A stretch of DNA of 49,270 nucleotides from an uncultured Anaerolineales bacterium. GTDB lineage: Bacteria > Chloroflexota > Anaerolineae > Anaerolineales > Villigracilaceae. Where the stretch lies: positions 1 through 49,270 of the forward strand of contig CAIQQN010000228.1 in assembly GCA_903873975.1 (NCBI GenBank). The letters are read 5' to 3'. Below are positions 23,332 through 31,450 of this stretch, piece after piece. Both the position numbers and the translations under genes were made by a program. The notes beneath the pieces were generated by a model. It had not been told where the DNA came from. It was given only the letters and a program-made list of their open reading frames with translations, and searched no databases. Every line of letters begins with the position of its first letter. The first letter of the stretch is position 1.

Positions 23332-24132
23332 ATGATCCATTTACAGTCCGTCCAACTGCGTCCACTGCCCACCACCGGGGAATATCCCTTCTCCCTGCCT
23401 TTACTCCAAACGCTAAAAGAACTGCGTTTCGAGACTCCGGTCACATTGCTGGTGGGTGAGAATGGCACGGGGAAGTCCACCTTGTTGGAAGGGCTTGCCT
23501 GCGCGGCAGAGATGATCGTGGTGGGCAGCGAAAGCACCCGCAGTGATAAAAGTCTCACCCATGCCCGCCAACTGGCGAAGTATTTCAAACTCTCCTGGAC
23601 GAAGCACACCCACCGGGGCTTTTTCTTGCGCGCCGAGGATTTTTTCGGTTACGCCAAACGTCTCAACCAGATGCGCTCGGAAATGGAATCCGATCTGCAT
23701 GACGTTGACATCGAATATAAAGGCCGCAGCAATTTCGCCCGCGAACAGGCAAGAATGAGTTATGCCCATGAATTGGGCGACCTGCGCCAGCACTATGGCG
23801 AGGGGCTGGACACCCGGTCACACGGCGAGAGCTTCCTGACCCTGTTTCAGTCGCGTTTCGTGCCCGACGGCTTGTACCTGCTCGACGAACCCGAAGCCCC
23901 GCTCTCGCCCATCCGCCAGTTGGCATTGATTTCCGCCATCAAGGACATGGTTGTACAGAATGGGCAGTTCATCATCGCCACCCACTCGCCCATCCTGATG
24001 GCCTACCCGGAAGCCACCATTCTGAACTTTGACGGCGGCTATATCCACCCAGCGCACTATGACGGGCTGGAGCACGTCCGCTTGATGCGAGATTTCCTGC
24101 AGGACCCGCAAGCTTTCCTGCATAACCTATGA
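23332..24132 (+). CDS. AAA-type predicted ATPase (COG3910-like)
   Basis: A 266-residue ABC/SMC-type ATPase without membrane partner. Walker A VGENGTGKSTLLEG (about residues 38-51), signature-like SHGESFLTLFQ (about 164), Walker B GLYLLDEPEAPLSP (about 181-194) and the switch region IIATHSPILMAYP (about 215). COG3910-like proteins are short stand-alone ATPases of unknown function, related to OLD/RecF families. ATG 23332 follows the nitroreductase stop by 31 bases; the longer open frame overlaps that gene and is rejected. Its stop overlaps the next start by four bases (ATGA), so it is tightly coupled to the kinase-like gene at 24129. Confidence 0.88.
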   Translation: MIHLQSVQLRPLPTTGEYPFSLPLLQTLKELRFETPVTLLVGENGTGKSTLLEGLACAAEMIVVGSESTRSDKSLTHARQLAKYFKLSWTKHTHRGFFLRAEDFFGYAKRLNQMRSEMESDLHDVDIEYKGRSNFAREQARMSYAHELGDLRQHYGEGLDTRSHGESFLTLFQSRFVPDGLYLLDEPEAPLSPIRQLALISAIKDMVVQNGQFIIATHSPILMAYPEATILNFDGGYIHPAHYDGLEHVRLMRDFLQDPQAFLHNL

Positions 24133-25034
24133 ACCTTCCGCCCGCCTTCGTCAACAATGTTACCGCAGCCTTTGGTGACCCCGGCCGCCGCTTCCTGGCT
24201 GACCTCCCCGCTCTGCTGACCAAAGCCGCTCATCGCTGGGACCTGACTCTCAGCGAGCCATTTCTGTTATCTTACAATTACGTCTGCGCTGTCACAAGAG
24301 TGGATGGCACCCCCGCCGTACTCAAACTCGGCGTGCCGAACCGCGAACTGACCAGCGAGATAAATACCCTGCGCCTCTACGCAGGACAGGGCGCCTGCCG
24401 TCTGCTCGAAGCGGACGCCGAGCGTGGCATGCTCCTGGTGGAGCGTCTTCACCCCGGGATAATGCTCGTCACTCTCGAGGACGACGACCGCGCCACTGAG
24501 ATCGCTGCGGAGGTGATGCAGGCCATCCAGCGCCCTGTGCCCGAAGGGAATGGTTTCCTATCCCTGCACGGCTGGTTCGACGAATTGAAGAAATTGCGCC
24601 CATGCTTCGGTGGCGGGACAGGCCCGTTCCCGGAGAAAACCGTGGAAACCGTTGAGGGGCTGCTCCGCGAGTTGTTCGCTGAAGACCGCCCGCAGGTGCT
24701 CCTGCACGGCGACTTTCACCATTTCAATATTCTTTCATCCGAACGTGGCTGGCTCGTGATTGACCCAAAAGGCGTGGCCGGACCGGCAGAGTACGAGGTC
24801 GGGCCGTTTCTGATGAATCCGTGGGGTGAAATACCGGACGAGCCAGAAGCCATACGGAGGACGCAGTGTCGCATCGCCATCCTGTCCGAGCGGCTGGGGT
24901 TCGACCGCCAGAAACTGTGGGCATGGGCTGTCTGTCACAGCTTGCTCTCAGCCTGGTGGGACATGAAAGAAGACGGATCTGGGGGCGAATACTCCCGGGC
25001 TTGGACGGAGATCTTCCTGAAGACACAGGTATAG
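24129..25034 (+). CDS. Aminoglycoside phosphotransferase-like kinase, streptomycin 6-kinase type
   Basis: A 301-residue small-molecule kinase of the APH(6)/hydroxyurea phosphotransferase type (APH_6_hur). The N-terminal LTLSEPFLLSYNYVCAVTRVDGTPAVLKLG carries the ATP-site Lys; the catalytic loop is VLLHGDFHHFNILSS (about residues 196-210) with H-G-D-x-x-x-x-N intact; the Mg-binding Asp lies in WLVIDPKGVAGP. Known relatives inactivate streptomycin, but many chromosomal members have unknown substrates, so resistance is not claimed. Translation is coupled to the ATPase at 23332. Confidence 0.88.
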   Translation: MNLPPAFVNNVTAAFGDPGRRFLADLPALLTKAAHRWDLTLSEPFLLSYNYVCAVTRVDGTPAVLKLGVPNRELTSEINTLRLYAGQGACRLLEADAERGMLLVERLHPGIMLVTLEDDDRATEIAAEVMQAIQRPVPEGNGFLSLHGWFDELKKLRPCFGGGTGPFPEKTVETVEGLLRELFAEDRPQVLLHGDFHHFNILSSERGWLVIDPKGVAGPAEYEVGPFLMNPWGEIPDEPEAIRRTQCRIAILSERLGFDRQKLWAWAVCHSLLSAWWDMKEDGSGGEYSRAWTEIFLKTQV

Positions 25035-25041
25035 AAAACAG

Positions 25042-25059
25042 GGCAGCCAAATGGCTGCC
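25042..25059. terminator. Terminator between convergent genes
   Basis: GGCAGCC (25042-25048), loop AAAT, GGCTGCC (25053-25059). On the minus strand it is followed by CTGTTTTC, so it better serves the oxoamine synthase at 25087. Confidence 0.6.
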
Positions 25060-25086
25060 TTATGGATTGGTCTGCAAATCAGGGAT

Positions 25087-26268
25087 TTAGATCACGCCCA
25101 GTTTCTTGCCCACCAATGCAAACGCATCCAGTCCTTTATCCAGATCTTCCTTGGCATGTGCGGCGGAGATCATCACCCGGATCCTTGCCTTGCCCAGCGG
25201 AACGATCGGGAAACCAGTGGCCATGGCAAAGACGCCCACTTCGAATAGTTCGCGGCTGAACTGCTGAGCCAGCGGTGCTTCACCAAGCATGACCGGGGTG
25301 ATTGGCGTGGTACTGACTCCCATATCGTAGCCGATCCTCTTCAATTCAGCCTTGAAATACCTGGCATTTTCCCATAACCGGTCAACGAGTTCGGTGGAGG
25401 TCTCGAGGATATCAATGGCGGCGATGCAGGCTGCCGCGTCCGGAGGGGTGACGGCAGAGGAAAACAGGAATGGGCGACCGCGTTGGCGCAGCCATTCGAT
25501 GATGACTGCCTTCCCGGCCACCACCCCTCCAACCACACCGAAAGCTTTTGACATCGTCCCGATCTCCACATCCACCTTACCGTGCAGGCCAAAATGGTCC
25601 ACGATACCACGTCCGCCCTTGCCGAGTACACCTTCTCCGTGGGCGTCATCCACCATCAAAAGGATGTCGTACTTCTTGGCCACTTCGTAGATCTTATCCA
25701 GCGGGGCCACATCTCCATCCATGCTGAATACGCCATCGGTGATGATCATGGCCCGCCGGAATTGTGCCAGGTTCTCCTTGATGACTGCTTCCAATGAGAC
25801 CACATCACAGTGGTCGTACGGGATGATTTTTCCACCTGACAGGCGACAGCCATCAATGATGCTGGCATGGTTCAGGCGGTCGGAGAATATAACATCCTCC
25901 TTCCCCACCAATGCCGGGATGGTGGCTGCATTGGCCTGGAATCCAGACTGGAGAGAGAGCGCCGCTTCAACGGCTTTGAATCTCGCCATCCTTTTTTCAA
26001 GTTCGATGTGTAGATCATTGGTTCCTGAAATAATCCGTACCGCACCCGGGCCAACCCCATAATGGTCGATTGCTTTCTTGGCCGCCTCCACCAGGCGGGG
26101 ATGGTTTGCCAACCCAAGATAATTGTTCGAGCAGAAATTAAGAACCCTGCGACCCTCGATTTGCAGCCATGCCCCCTGCGGGGAGCTGATCGTTCGAATA
26201 TTATTGTAAAGACCCGCATCCCCCAATGCCTGCAACTCGTCCTGCAACCAGTCCAAATGTGTTGACAT
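25087..26268 (-). CDS. Alpha-oxoamine synthase, Kbl/BioF type
   Basis: PLP enzyme that condenses an amino acid with an acyl thioester, losing CO2 (or the reverse, in threonine breakdown). A 393-residue fold-type I protein: [10 protein letters not shown] (about 49-58), [35 protein letters not shown] with the cofactor-stacking His, [11 protein letters not shown] with the cofactor Asp, and [12 protein letters not shown] with the Schiff-base Lys. LQSGFQAN and [13 protein letters not shown] are like the Thermus/Bacillus enzymes variously called KBL or AONS. GAGGTGAAAG precedes the ATG. A strong hairpin separates it from the upstream synthase gene, so it may be expressed independently. Confidence 0.9.
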   Translation of the reverse strand: MSTHLDWLQDELQALGDAGLYNNIRTISSPQGAWLQIEGRRVLNFCSNNYLGLANHPRLVEAAKKAIDHYGVGPGAVRIISGTNDLHIELEKRMARFKAVEAALSLQSGFQANAATIPALVGKEDVIFSDRLNHASIIDGCRLSGGKIIPYDHCDVVSLEAVIKENLAQFRRAMIITDGVFSMDGDVAPLDKIYEVAKKYDILLMVDDAHGEGVLGKGGRGIVDHFGLHGKVDVEIGTMSKAFGVVGGVVAGKAVIIEWLRQRGRPFLFSSAVTPPDAAACIAAIDILETSTELVDRLWENARYFKAELKRIGYDMGVSTTPITPVMLGEAPLAQQFSRELFEVGVFAMATGFPIVPLGKARIRVMISAAHAKEDLDKGLDAFALVGKKLGVI

Positions 26269-26309
26269 CTTTCACCTCTCTGATAAAGAATTTCTTTGCG
26301 TACAAGGAA

Positions 26310-26339
26310 AAGCATCTCCTGCAAGGTCAGGAGATGCTT
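26310..26339 (-). terminator. Terminator between two oxoamine synthase genes
   Basis: Perfect 12-bp stem AAGCATCTCCTG / CAGGAGATGCTT with a 6-base loop. On the minus strand it is followed by TTCCTTGT, a modest U-rich tail. It would reduce read-through from kbl (26365) into the second synthase (26268). Confidence 0.7.
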
Positions 26340-26364
26340 GACCCATTAGCAAGGGTTCTTTCCT

Positions 26365-27612
26365 CTACAACCCATACATTGCAATGATCTCTTCTTCGGT
26401 TTTACCAAGAATCTGGTATTTCTTTCCGATTTTGATGAATGCCTCAAGAGCTTTGTCGAGGTGATGTTTTTCGTGGCCGGCAGAAAGTTGCGTGCGAATG
26501 CGCGCCTGGCCCTTTGCGACCACTGGGAAGAAGAAACCGATGGCATAAACCCCTTCCCCATACAGATCCCGAGAGAAGTCCTGCGAAAGTTTCGCATTGA
26601 ACAGCATAACCGGAACGATGGGGGTATCGCCTTTCTTCAGAATGAACCCGGCCTCGGTGAGACCGTTACGCCAGTAGCGGGCATTCTCTTCCAATTTGTC
26701 GCGCAATTCCGTGCTTCGCTTCAGGATTTCAAAGGCTTTCAACACACCGGAAATGATCACGGGCGCCATGGCGTTGGAGAACAGATAGGGCCGGGCTCTC
26801 TGCCGGCACATTTCGACGATCTCGCTTCGCCCAGAAACACAGCCGCCTGAAGCACCTCCCAGTGCCTTTCCAAAGGTGGTCGTGATGATATCCATCTTTC
26901 CGATGACACCGCATTTTTCATGCGTTCCACGCCCGGTCTTGCCGATGAAGCCGGATGCATGCGAATCGTCCACGAACACCATCGCATCATAGGTTTCCGC
27001 AAGCCGGACGATCTCGTCGAGCTTGGCAGCGTCACCATCCATCGAATAAACTCCGTCATTAACGATCACGCGCAGGCGTTTATCCTGAAACTGCTGAAGT
27101 TTTTTCTCAAGATGATCCATGTCCCCGTGTTTATAGGTGTCGTGCTCGGCGCTGCACAGGCGCATCCCATCGACGATGGAAGCATGCACCAACCGATCGG
27201 AGATCATGATATCGTCCTTGGTCAGGATCGCTTCAAATACACCCGCGTTGGCGTCCATGCAGGATGGAAAGAGGATAGTATCCTCAGTACCCAGAAATTC
27301 GGTGACCACCTTTTCAAGTTCCCGGTGGATATCCTGTGTTCCGCAGATGAAACGCACTGAAGACATGCCATACCCACGCTTATCCAGACCCTCGTGGGCC
27401 GCTTTGACGACTTCCGGATGGCTGGAGAGCCCCAGGTAATTGTTGGCGCAAACGTTGATCACCTTCTTGAGGTCCGCCCCACTCGGAAATTCGACCATGA
27501 TATCAGCCGCTTGAGGAGAATGGATGTATCGTTCTTGTTTAAATATCCCCGCCTCACGAATATCGTTTAGCTGCTGCTGATATACCCCACGCGTGTTCTC
27601 ACTGTAACTCAT
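26365..27612 (-). CDS. kbl: Glycine C-acetyltransferase-type alpha-oxoamine synthase
   Basis: A 415-residue PLP enzyme closest in wording to E. coli Kbl: CANNYLGLSSHPEV, VRFICGTQDIHRELE, DRLVHASIVDGMRL, VDDSHASGFIGKTGRGTHE, TFGKALGGASGG (Schiff-base Lys) and KGQARIRTQLSAGHE. Kbl normally makes 2-amino-3-oxobutyrate from glycine and acetyl-CoA, or cleaves it during threonine breakdown, next to threonine dehydrogenase. No dehydrogenase is here; the upstream neighbours are an acyl carrier protein (94 bases away), an acyl-CoA ligase and AcpS. An ACP-dependent role like that of bacterial serine palmitoyltransferase or PigH-type enzymes is therefore possible. The name kbl describes sequence likeness, not proven substrate. 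Confidence 0.88.
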   Translation of the reverse strand: MSYSENTRGVYQQQLNDIREAGIFKQERYIHSPQAADIMVEFPSGADLKKVINVCANNYLGLSSHPEVVKAAHEGLDKRGYGMSSVRFICGTQDIHRELEKVVTEFLGTEDTILFPSCMDANAGVFEAILTKDDIMISDRLVHASIVDGMRLCSAEHDTYKHGDMDHLEKKLQQFQDKRLRVIVNDGVYSMDGDAAKLDEIVRLAETYDAMVFVDDSHASGFIGKTGRGTHEKCGVIGKMDIITTTFGKALGGASGGCVSGRSEIVEMCRQRARPYLFSNAMAPVIISGVLKAFEILKRSTELRDKLEENARYWRNGLTEAGFILKKGDTPIVPVMLFNAKLSQDFSRDLYGEGVYAIGFFFPVVAKGQARIRTQLSAGHEKHHLDKALEAFIKIGKKYQILGKTEEEIIAMYGL

Positions 27613-27706
27613 TGTTTCTCCTTTCTTCGATCATTCCATCGATCAACATGTTGCTGTATCACTTGATGATAACTTTGAGATATTCAAATTTTATACAAGG
27701 CAGGTT

Positions 27707-27949
27707 TCAGGATTTAAAACGCCTTACCAGATCGGCGATTTTATTGACACTGTCAAAAGCATCTGGCGAGGCGTTTTCATCCGGGATTGAGATTTTATAT
27801 TTTACTTCCAGGAAACGCTTCAGTGATACCATGGAAAATGAATCCACCAGACCGCCCGAAATCAAGGGGGTATCGAAGGTTATTTTATCATCTTCGTCCC
27901 CATACTCTTCGATAACATATTCCAGAATAACATCCTTCAAGTCGTCCAT
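27707..27949 (-). CDS. Acyl carrier protein
   Basis: An 80-residue acidic four-helix carrier. GGLVDSFSMVSL (about residues 32-43) contains the DS dipeptide whose Ser receives phosphopantetheine; DSF replaces the DSL of fatty-acid-synthesis AcpP. The LISGGLVDSF spacing is typical of specialised stand-alone carriers tied to ligases. GGAGAATATCA precedes the ATG. It lies between a ligase and an oxoamine synthase, and AcpS is in the same unit, so the carrier, its activating enzyme, its loading enzyme and its user are encoded together. Main fatty-acid genes (fabD/F/G) are absent. Confidence 0.92.
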   Translation of the reverse strand: MDDLKDVILEYVIEEYGDEDDKITFDTPLISGGLVDSFSMVSLKRFLEVKYKISIPDENASPDAFDSVNKIADLVRRFKS

Positions 27950-28040
27950 TGATATTCTCCTTTTTCTTCATTCCTTATCGTGGGAGGGTGAGCCGTGAAT
28001 TGAGTGCAGCTTCCCAAATTGCCCGTCTGGGTCAGTATCT

Positions 28041-29741
28041 TTAATCATTCTCAAGGGTCGAGATATCCCCGATCTCCTCACCCCATTCCTTTGCATGCAG
28101 CAAGCGGCGCATGATCTTCCCACTGCGTGTTTTCGGGATGGAATCAACATACTCCACCTCCTGGGGCATTGCCAGGGAAGATAGCTTTTTGCGAATGAAG
28201 TTCATGATGTCCAGTTCCAGTTCTTCCGATACTTCAAAACCTGGCTTCAAGGTCACAAAGGCTTTTACCACCTCCATGTTGATTTCATCCGGCTTGGAAA
28301 CAACTGCTGATTCAGCAATCGCAGGATGTTCCAGCAAGGCCGATTCAACTTCAAATGGGCTGACCAAATGGCCAGCCGTATTGATGATATCATCATCGCG
28401 ACCGATAAACCAGAAATAACCATCGTTATCAATCCACGCCCGGTCTCCGGGCAGGTACCAGCCGTTCTTGAATTTACCTTTGTATGTCTCCTCATTTTTC
28501 CAATAAGCTCTCATCATGGCTGGCCAGCCGGGGCGAAAAGCGATCAGGCCAATTACGCCCGATTTATTGATCGGTTCATAGGTTTCTGGCTTTACCACTA
28601 TGCCAATAATTCCAGGAAATGTTTTACCCATGGAACCGGGTTTAATTTTCATCCCGGGGAAATTCGTGATCATGATCGAGCCGGTTTCAGTTTGCCAGTA
28701 AGAATCATGGAAGGGGAGTCCAAACACTTTTTCCGACCAGACCACCGCTTCTGAATTGAGAGGCTCACCTACACTAATCAAATGACGTAAACAGGATAAG
28801 TCAAATTGCTTGACTATCTCATCACCGGCTTTCATTAAAGAACGGATCGCGGTCGGCGCTGAATACCAGACAGTGACCCCGTATTTTTGAATAAAACGAT
28901 ACCAGGCTTCCACTGAGAACCCGGAATCAAGTACACACTGGGTTACTCCCAATGCCCATGGTGCGATAATACCGTATGAAGTTCCGGTGACCCATCCTGG
29001 ATCAGCAGTACACCAATAGATGTCATTTTCGGAGATATCCAGCACCCATTTTGCTGTCAGGTACTGGGAAATGAGTGAATAATGGACGTGTTGTACACCT
29101 TTGGGCATACCTGTTGTTCCGGAGGTGTAGTGTAGTAAGGAAGGGGACTCGGCTTTCGTTGGAAAGATTTCCAGCGTATCCACTCTTTCAGATTCCATCG
29201 AAAAGGCAATTTCCCTTTCTTTTAGTTCTCTTTTCTCATCATGATCAACGATTATGATATGTTTCAGGTTCGGCAACCGGTCAATGATCTTGCGGACTTT
29301 GAGCGCATGCTTTCTTTGGGTTATGATCGCTGATGTACCTGCATTCTCCAAACGCACAAAAAGGGATTCGTCCCCAAATGCGGAGAACAAAGGTTGAGCA
29401 ATTGCCCCTATTTTCAGGATACCAACCAGGCCAATGTATAATTCCGGAATACGATCCATGAAGAGACAAACGCGATCTTCGTTTTTTACGCCCAGGTTCC
29501 GGAGAAAAGCACCAATCGCGTTACTGTAGACTCGAATATCATCGTACGTATAGCGTTTTTCTTCTCCCGCTGCATTTTCCCAAAACAGCGCCAGGTTATC
29601 CCCTTTGCCCATCTCGCAGATGCGATCTGAGCAATACCAACCAATATTGATTACCTCCCCTTCTTTATATCCAAGTTCTTTTTCTGCAATTGACCAATCG
29701 AAGTTCTTTACCCTCTCTTCGTATGATCCGATATTCGACAT
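28041..29741 (-). CDS. AMP-forming acyl-CoA/acetyl-CoA synthetase-like ligase
   Basis: A 566-residue adenylate-forming enzyme that activates a carboxylic acid with ATP and transfers it to a thiol. P-loop LLHYTSGTTGMPKGVQHVH (about residues 201-219), the ATPase-type motif SYWQTETGSIM, WYLPGDRAWID, the hinge IGRDDDIINTAGHLVSPFEVE, and catalytic Lys in PKTRSGKIMRR near the end. PGWVTGTSYGIIAPWALG and the closing GDISTLEND resemble the Bacillus AcsA branch, which prefers short acids. Here the thiol acceptor could be CoA or the neighbouring ACP. GGAG lies upstream of the ATG, 15 bases after acpS. Confidence 0.93.
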   Translation of the reverse strand: MSNIGSYEERVKNFDWSIAEKELGYKEGEVINIGWYCSDRICEMGKGDNLALFWENAAGEEKRYTYDDIRVYSNAIGAFLRNLGVKNEDRVCLFMDRIPELYIGLVGILKIGAIAQPLFSAFGDESLFVRLENAGTSAIITQRKHALKVRKIIDRLPNLKHIIIVDHDEKRELKEREIAFSMESERVDTLEIFPTKAESPSLLHYTSGTTGMPKGVQHVHYSLISQYLTAKWVLDISENDIYWCTADPGWVTGTSYGIIAPWALGVTQCVLDSGFSVEAWYRFIQKYGVTVWYSAPTAIRSLMKAGDEIVKQFDLSCLRHLISVGEPLNSEAVVWSEKVFGLPFHDSYWQTETGSIMITNFPGMKIKPGSMGKTFPGIIGIVVKPETYEPINKSGVIGLIAFRPGWPAMMRAYWKNEETYKGKFKNGWYLPGDRAWIDNDGYFWFIGRDDDIINTAGHLVSPFEVESALLEHPAIAESAVVSKPDEINMEVVKAFVTLKPGFEVSEELELDIMNFIRKKLSSLAMPQEVEYVDSIPKTRSGKIMRRLLHAKEWGEEIGDISTLEND

Positions 29742-29756
29742 AAAATGATTCTCCTT

Positions 29757-30131
29757 TTAATTTTCCAGGATGACCACGGCAATGGCGATTTCCTTGGTAT
29801 GAGATAACGAAATTAACGTTTTCTGGATTTGATGATGGTCAAAGAAATTCTTTACTTTACCTCGCACTTGAACTTGAGGCTGGCCCAATTCTTCGTTGAT
29901 AATTTCAACATCAGAATAAGCGAGCCCGCCTCGCCACCCGGTGCCCAGCGCCTTCAGGATCGCTTCTTTGGCAGCATACCGTGCAGCGTAATGCTCAGAT
30001 TTTCTGGCTTTGGCCTCACAATATTCCATTTCTTTTTCAGTGAAAATGGTTTCCAGGTATTGCTTCCCCCTGGTAACCATTTTCTCCACTCTTTTTACAT
30101 CAATAATATCTGTTCCGATTCCGAAAATCAT
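29757..30131 (-). CDS. acpS: Holo-[acyl-carrier-protein] synthase AcpS
   Basis: Transfers 4'-phosphopantetheine from CoA to ACP. A 124-residue protein with the AcpS signatures GIGTDIIDVKRVE (Mg-binding Asp, about residue 8) and RYAAKEAILKALGTG (catalytic Glu, about 55), then LSHTKEIAIAVVI at the C-terminus. It is the first gene of a four-gene minus-strand run: acpS, ligase, ACP, kbl. acpS is usually near housekeeping genes; finding it fused into this unit suggests it serves the ACP at 27707. AAAGGG lies ahead of the ATG. Confidence 0.95.
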   Translation of the reverse strand: MIFGIGTDIIDVKRVEKMVTRGKQYLETIFTEKEMEYCEAKARKSEHYAARYAAKEAILKALGTGWRGGLAYSDVEIINEELGQPQVQVRGKVKNFFDHHQIQKTLISLSHTKEIAIAVVILEN

Positions 30132-30388
30132 GCAAACAACCCTTTATAAGAGCAAGATAGAGCTAAATAAGAATTTCGAACAGACAACTTTTTATCATTT
30201 CATTCGGTAGGAGAGTTTATGTATTCGGAAAGGATTTATAGTAATCAGACGACTCCTTTCGTAAGAAAATTATAACTTACCTTACATGGAAAAAGCATAA
30301 ACCTGAGGTGTCAATATGGAATTCACGAACTCATTATGGCTTGTTAATGTAAAACGGTTGTCAAGGTTTGATTGGTACAACCGCCATT
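30132..30388. other. AT-rich intergenic region upstream of acpS
   Basis: Lies between the M29 peptidase stop and acpS. On the minus strand TATAAT occurs at 30274-30269 and TATAAA at 30148-30143, and TTGACA twice (30314-30309, 30364-30359), but no pair has good spacing, so no promoter is chosen. GAAAGGA/TCCTTTC (30228-30234/30254-30260) can form a weak stem. Confidence 0.4.
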
Positions 30389-31450
30389 TTATACTTTGAA
30401 AACACCGTCCTCGATTACAATTTTTCTGTCGAACCAGACGGTGGGCTTGAGAATGACAAAATCCTGGTGCAGATTGGATTTGTTCTTCCCACCAAACCTG
30501 TCATTCATCCCAACGGCGATATGGACGCTGCCTCCTATCTTTTCGTCCAGGGAAATGTTCCCCGTTGGTTGCGTAATTCCCGGGTTGGTGCCGATGCCCA
30601 ATTCAGCGATCACGTCCTTGTCCCCCGTTGCAGCATCCATGACCTCCTGCCAGATTCTTACGCCCTCCGGATCTGGAGCGCTGACTTGCCCAATCCGTCC
30701 GTTGGAAAAGGAGAGCGTGAAATTTTCGATGCAGGCGCCGCGGATAAAAGCTTTATCAATGATGGCCGTTCCCTCAGCTGAATCTTCGTGGGGTGCCACG
30801 TAGGTCTCACCATACGGTAGGCTATCTGTATCCACCAGGACCGGACGGCGGTGGACGCGCAGGCGCAGGTCAGTCCCGGCTGCAGAGACAATCCTGACCT
30901 GTCGCGCTGTCTGCAAATGGGCGCGGATCGTTTCCTGACGTTGGTCCAGCAAACTACAATCTACATTGACTGCTTGCCAGAATCTGCGCTTCAGTTCTTC
31001 CAGCGGAATGCCGTAGGCCTCCGCCAGCGCCGCGGTGGGGTTGAATACCATCAAGTGCCGGCAGCCCTTGCGGTCGGCAGCTTTGATCAACGCAAGCCAC
31101 TCCGCCCCCATGGCACGCCGGCGTGGCAGGGGAACGTCCGGGATGATGGAAGGATGGTCACGGATTTCAATGATCGCATCCATATCGTCCAACCAGTGAA
31201 CCTCATGGTCAGGAATCAAAGACAGGTACTGCTCCGGGACATCAAGACCGATCCGGCGTAACAATGGCTCGGTGGTAAGTCGGAGCAGCCAGAACGCACC
31301 ATGCGCCCGGATGCGGAATGCCAGCGCCTCGATAAGATCCATCGAGTAGACATTTGCCCAGATCCAAATGACCTGCCCGGGTGAAACTGCGAGCATCTCC
31401 ACTGTCTTGTCAGCCAGAACCTCCACATCAAACCCGGCGCTATTCTTCAT
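30389..31450 (-). CDS. M29-family aminopeptidase (leucyl aminopeptidase-like)
   Basis: Cytoplasmic metallo-aminopeptidase of the AmpS/AmpT type with a two-metal site. Expected ligands appear in order: Glu in PYGETYVAP (about residue 218), Glu in IAELGIGTNPG (about 286), the DEKIGGSVHIAVG His (about 314), and the H-x-D of SNLHQDFV (about 335). At 353 residues it is somewhat shorter than the usual 365-415, mainly in the N-terminal domain. Its start overlaps the stop of the upstream gene by 11 bases, so the two are co-translated. Confidence 0.87.
   Translation of the reverse strand: MKNSAGFDVEVLADKTVEMLAVSPGQVIWIWANVYSMDLIEALAFRIRAHGAFWLLRLTTEPLLRRIGLDVPEQYLSLIPDHEVHWLDDMDAIIEIRDHPSIIPDVPLPRRRAMGAEWLALIKAADRKGCRHLMVFNPTAALAEAYGIPLEELKRRFWQAVNVDCSLLDQRQETIRAHLQTARQVRIVSAAGTDLRLRVHRRPVLVDTDSLPYGETYVAPHEDSAEGTAIIDKAFIRGACIENFTLSFSNGRIGQVSAPDPEGVRIWQEVMDAATGDKDVIAELGIGTNPGITQPTGNISLDEKIGGSVHIAVGMNDRFGGKNKSNLHQDFVILKPTVWFDRKIVIEDGVFKV

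Noticed and set aside
30219-30275. 18-residue plus-strand ORF with GGAGAG upstream
   Set aside because: No promoter and no following gene on that strand for 4 kb; probably chance in AT-rich DNA.
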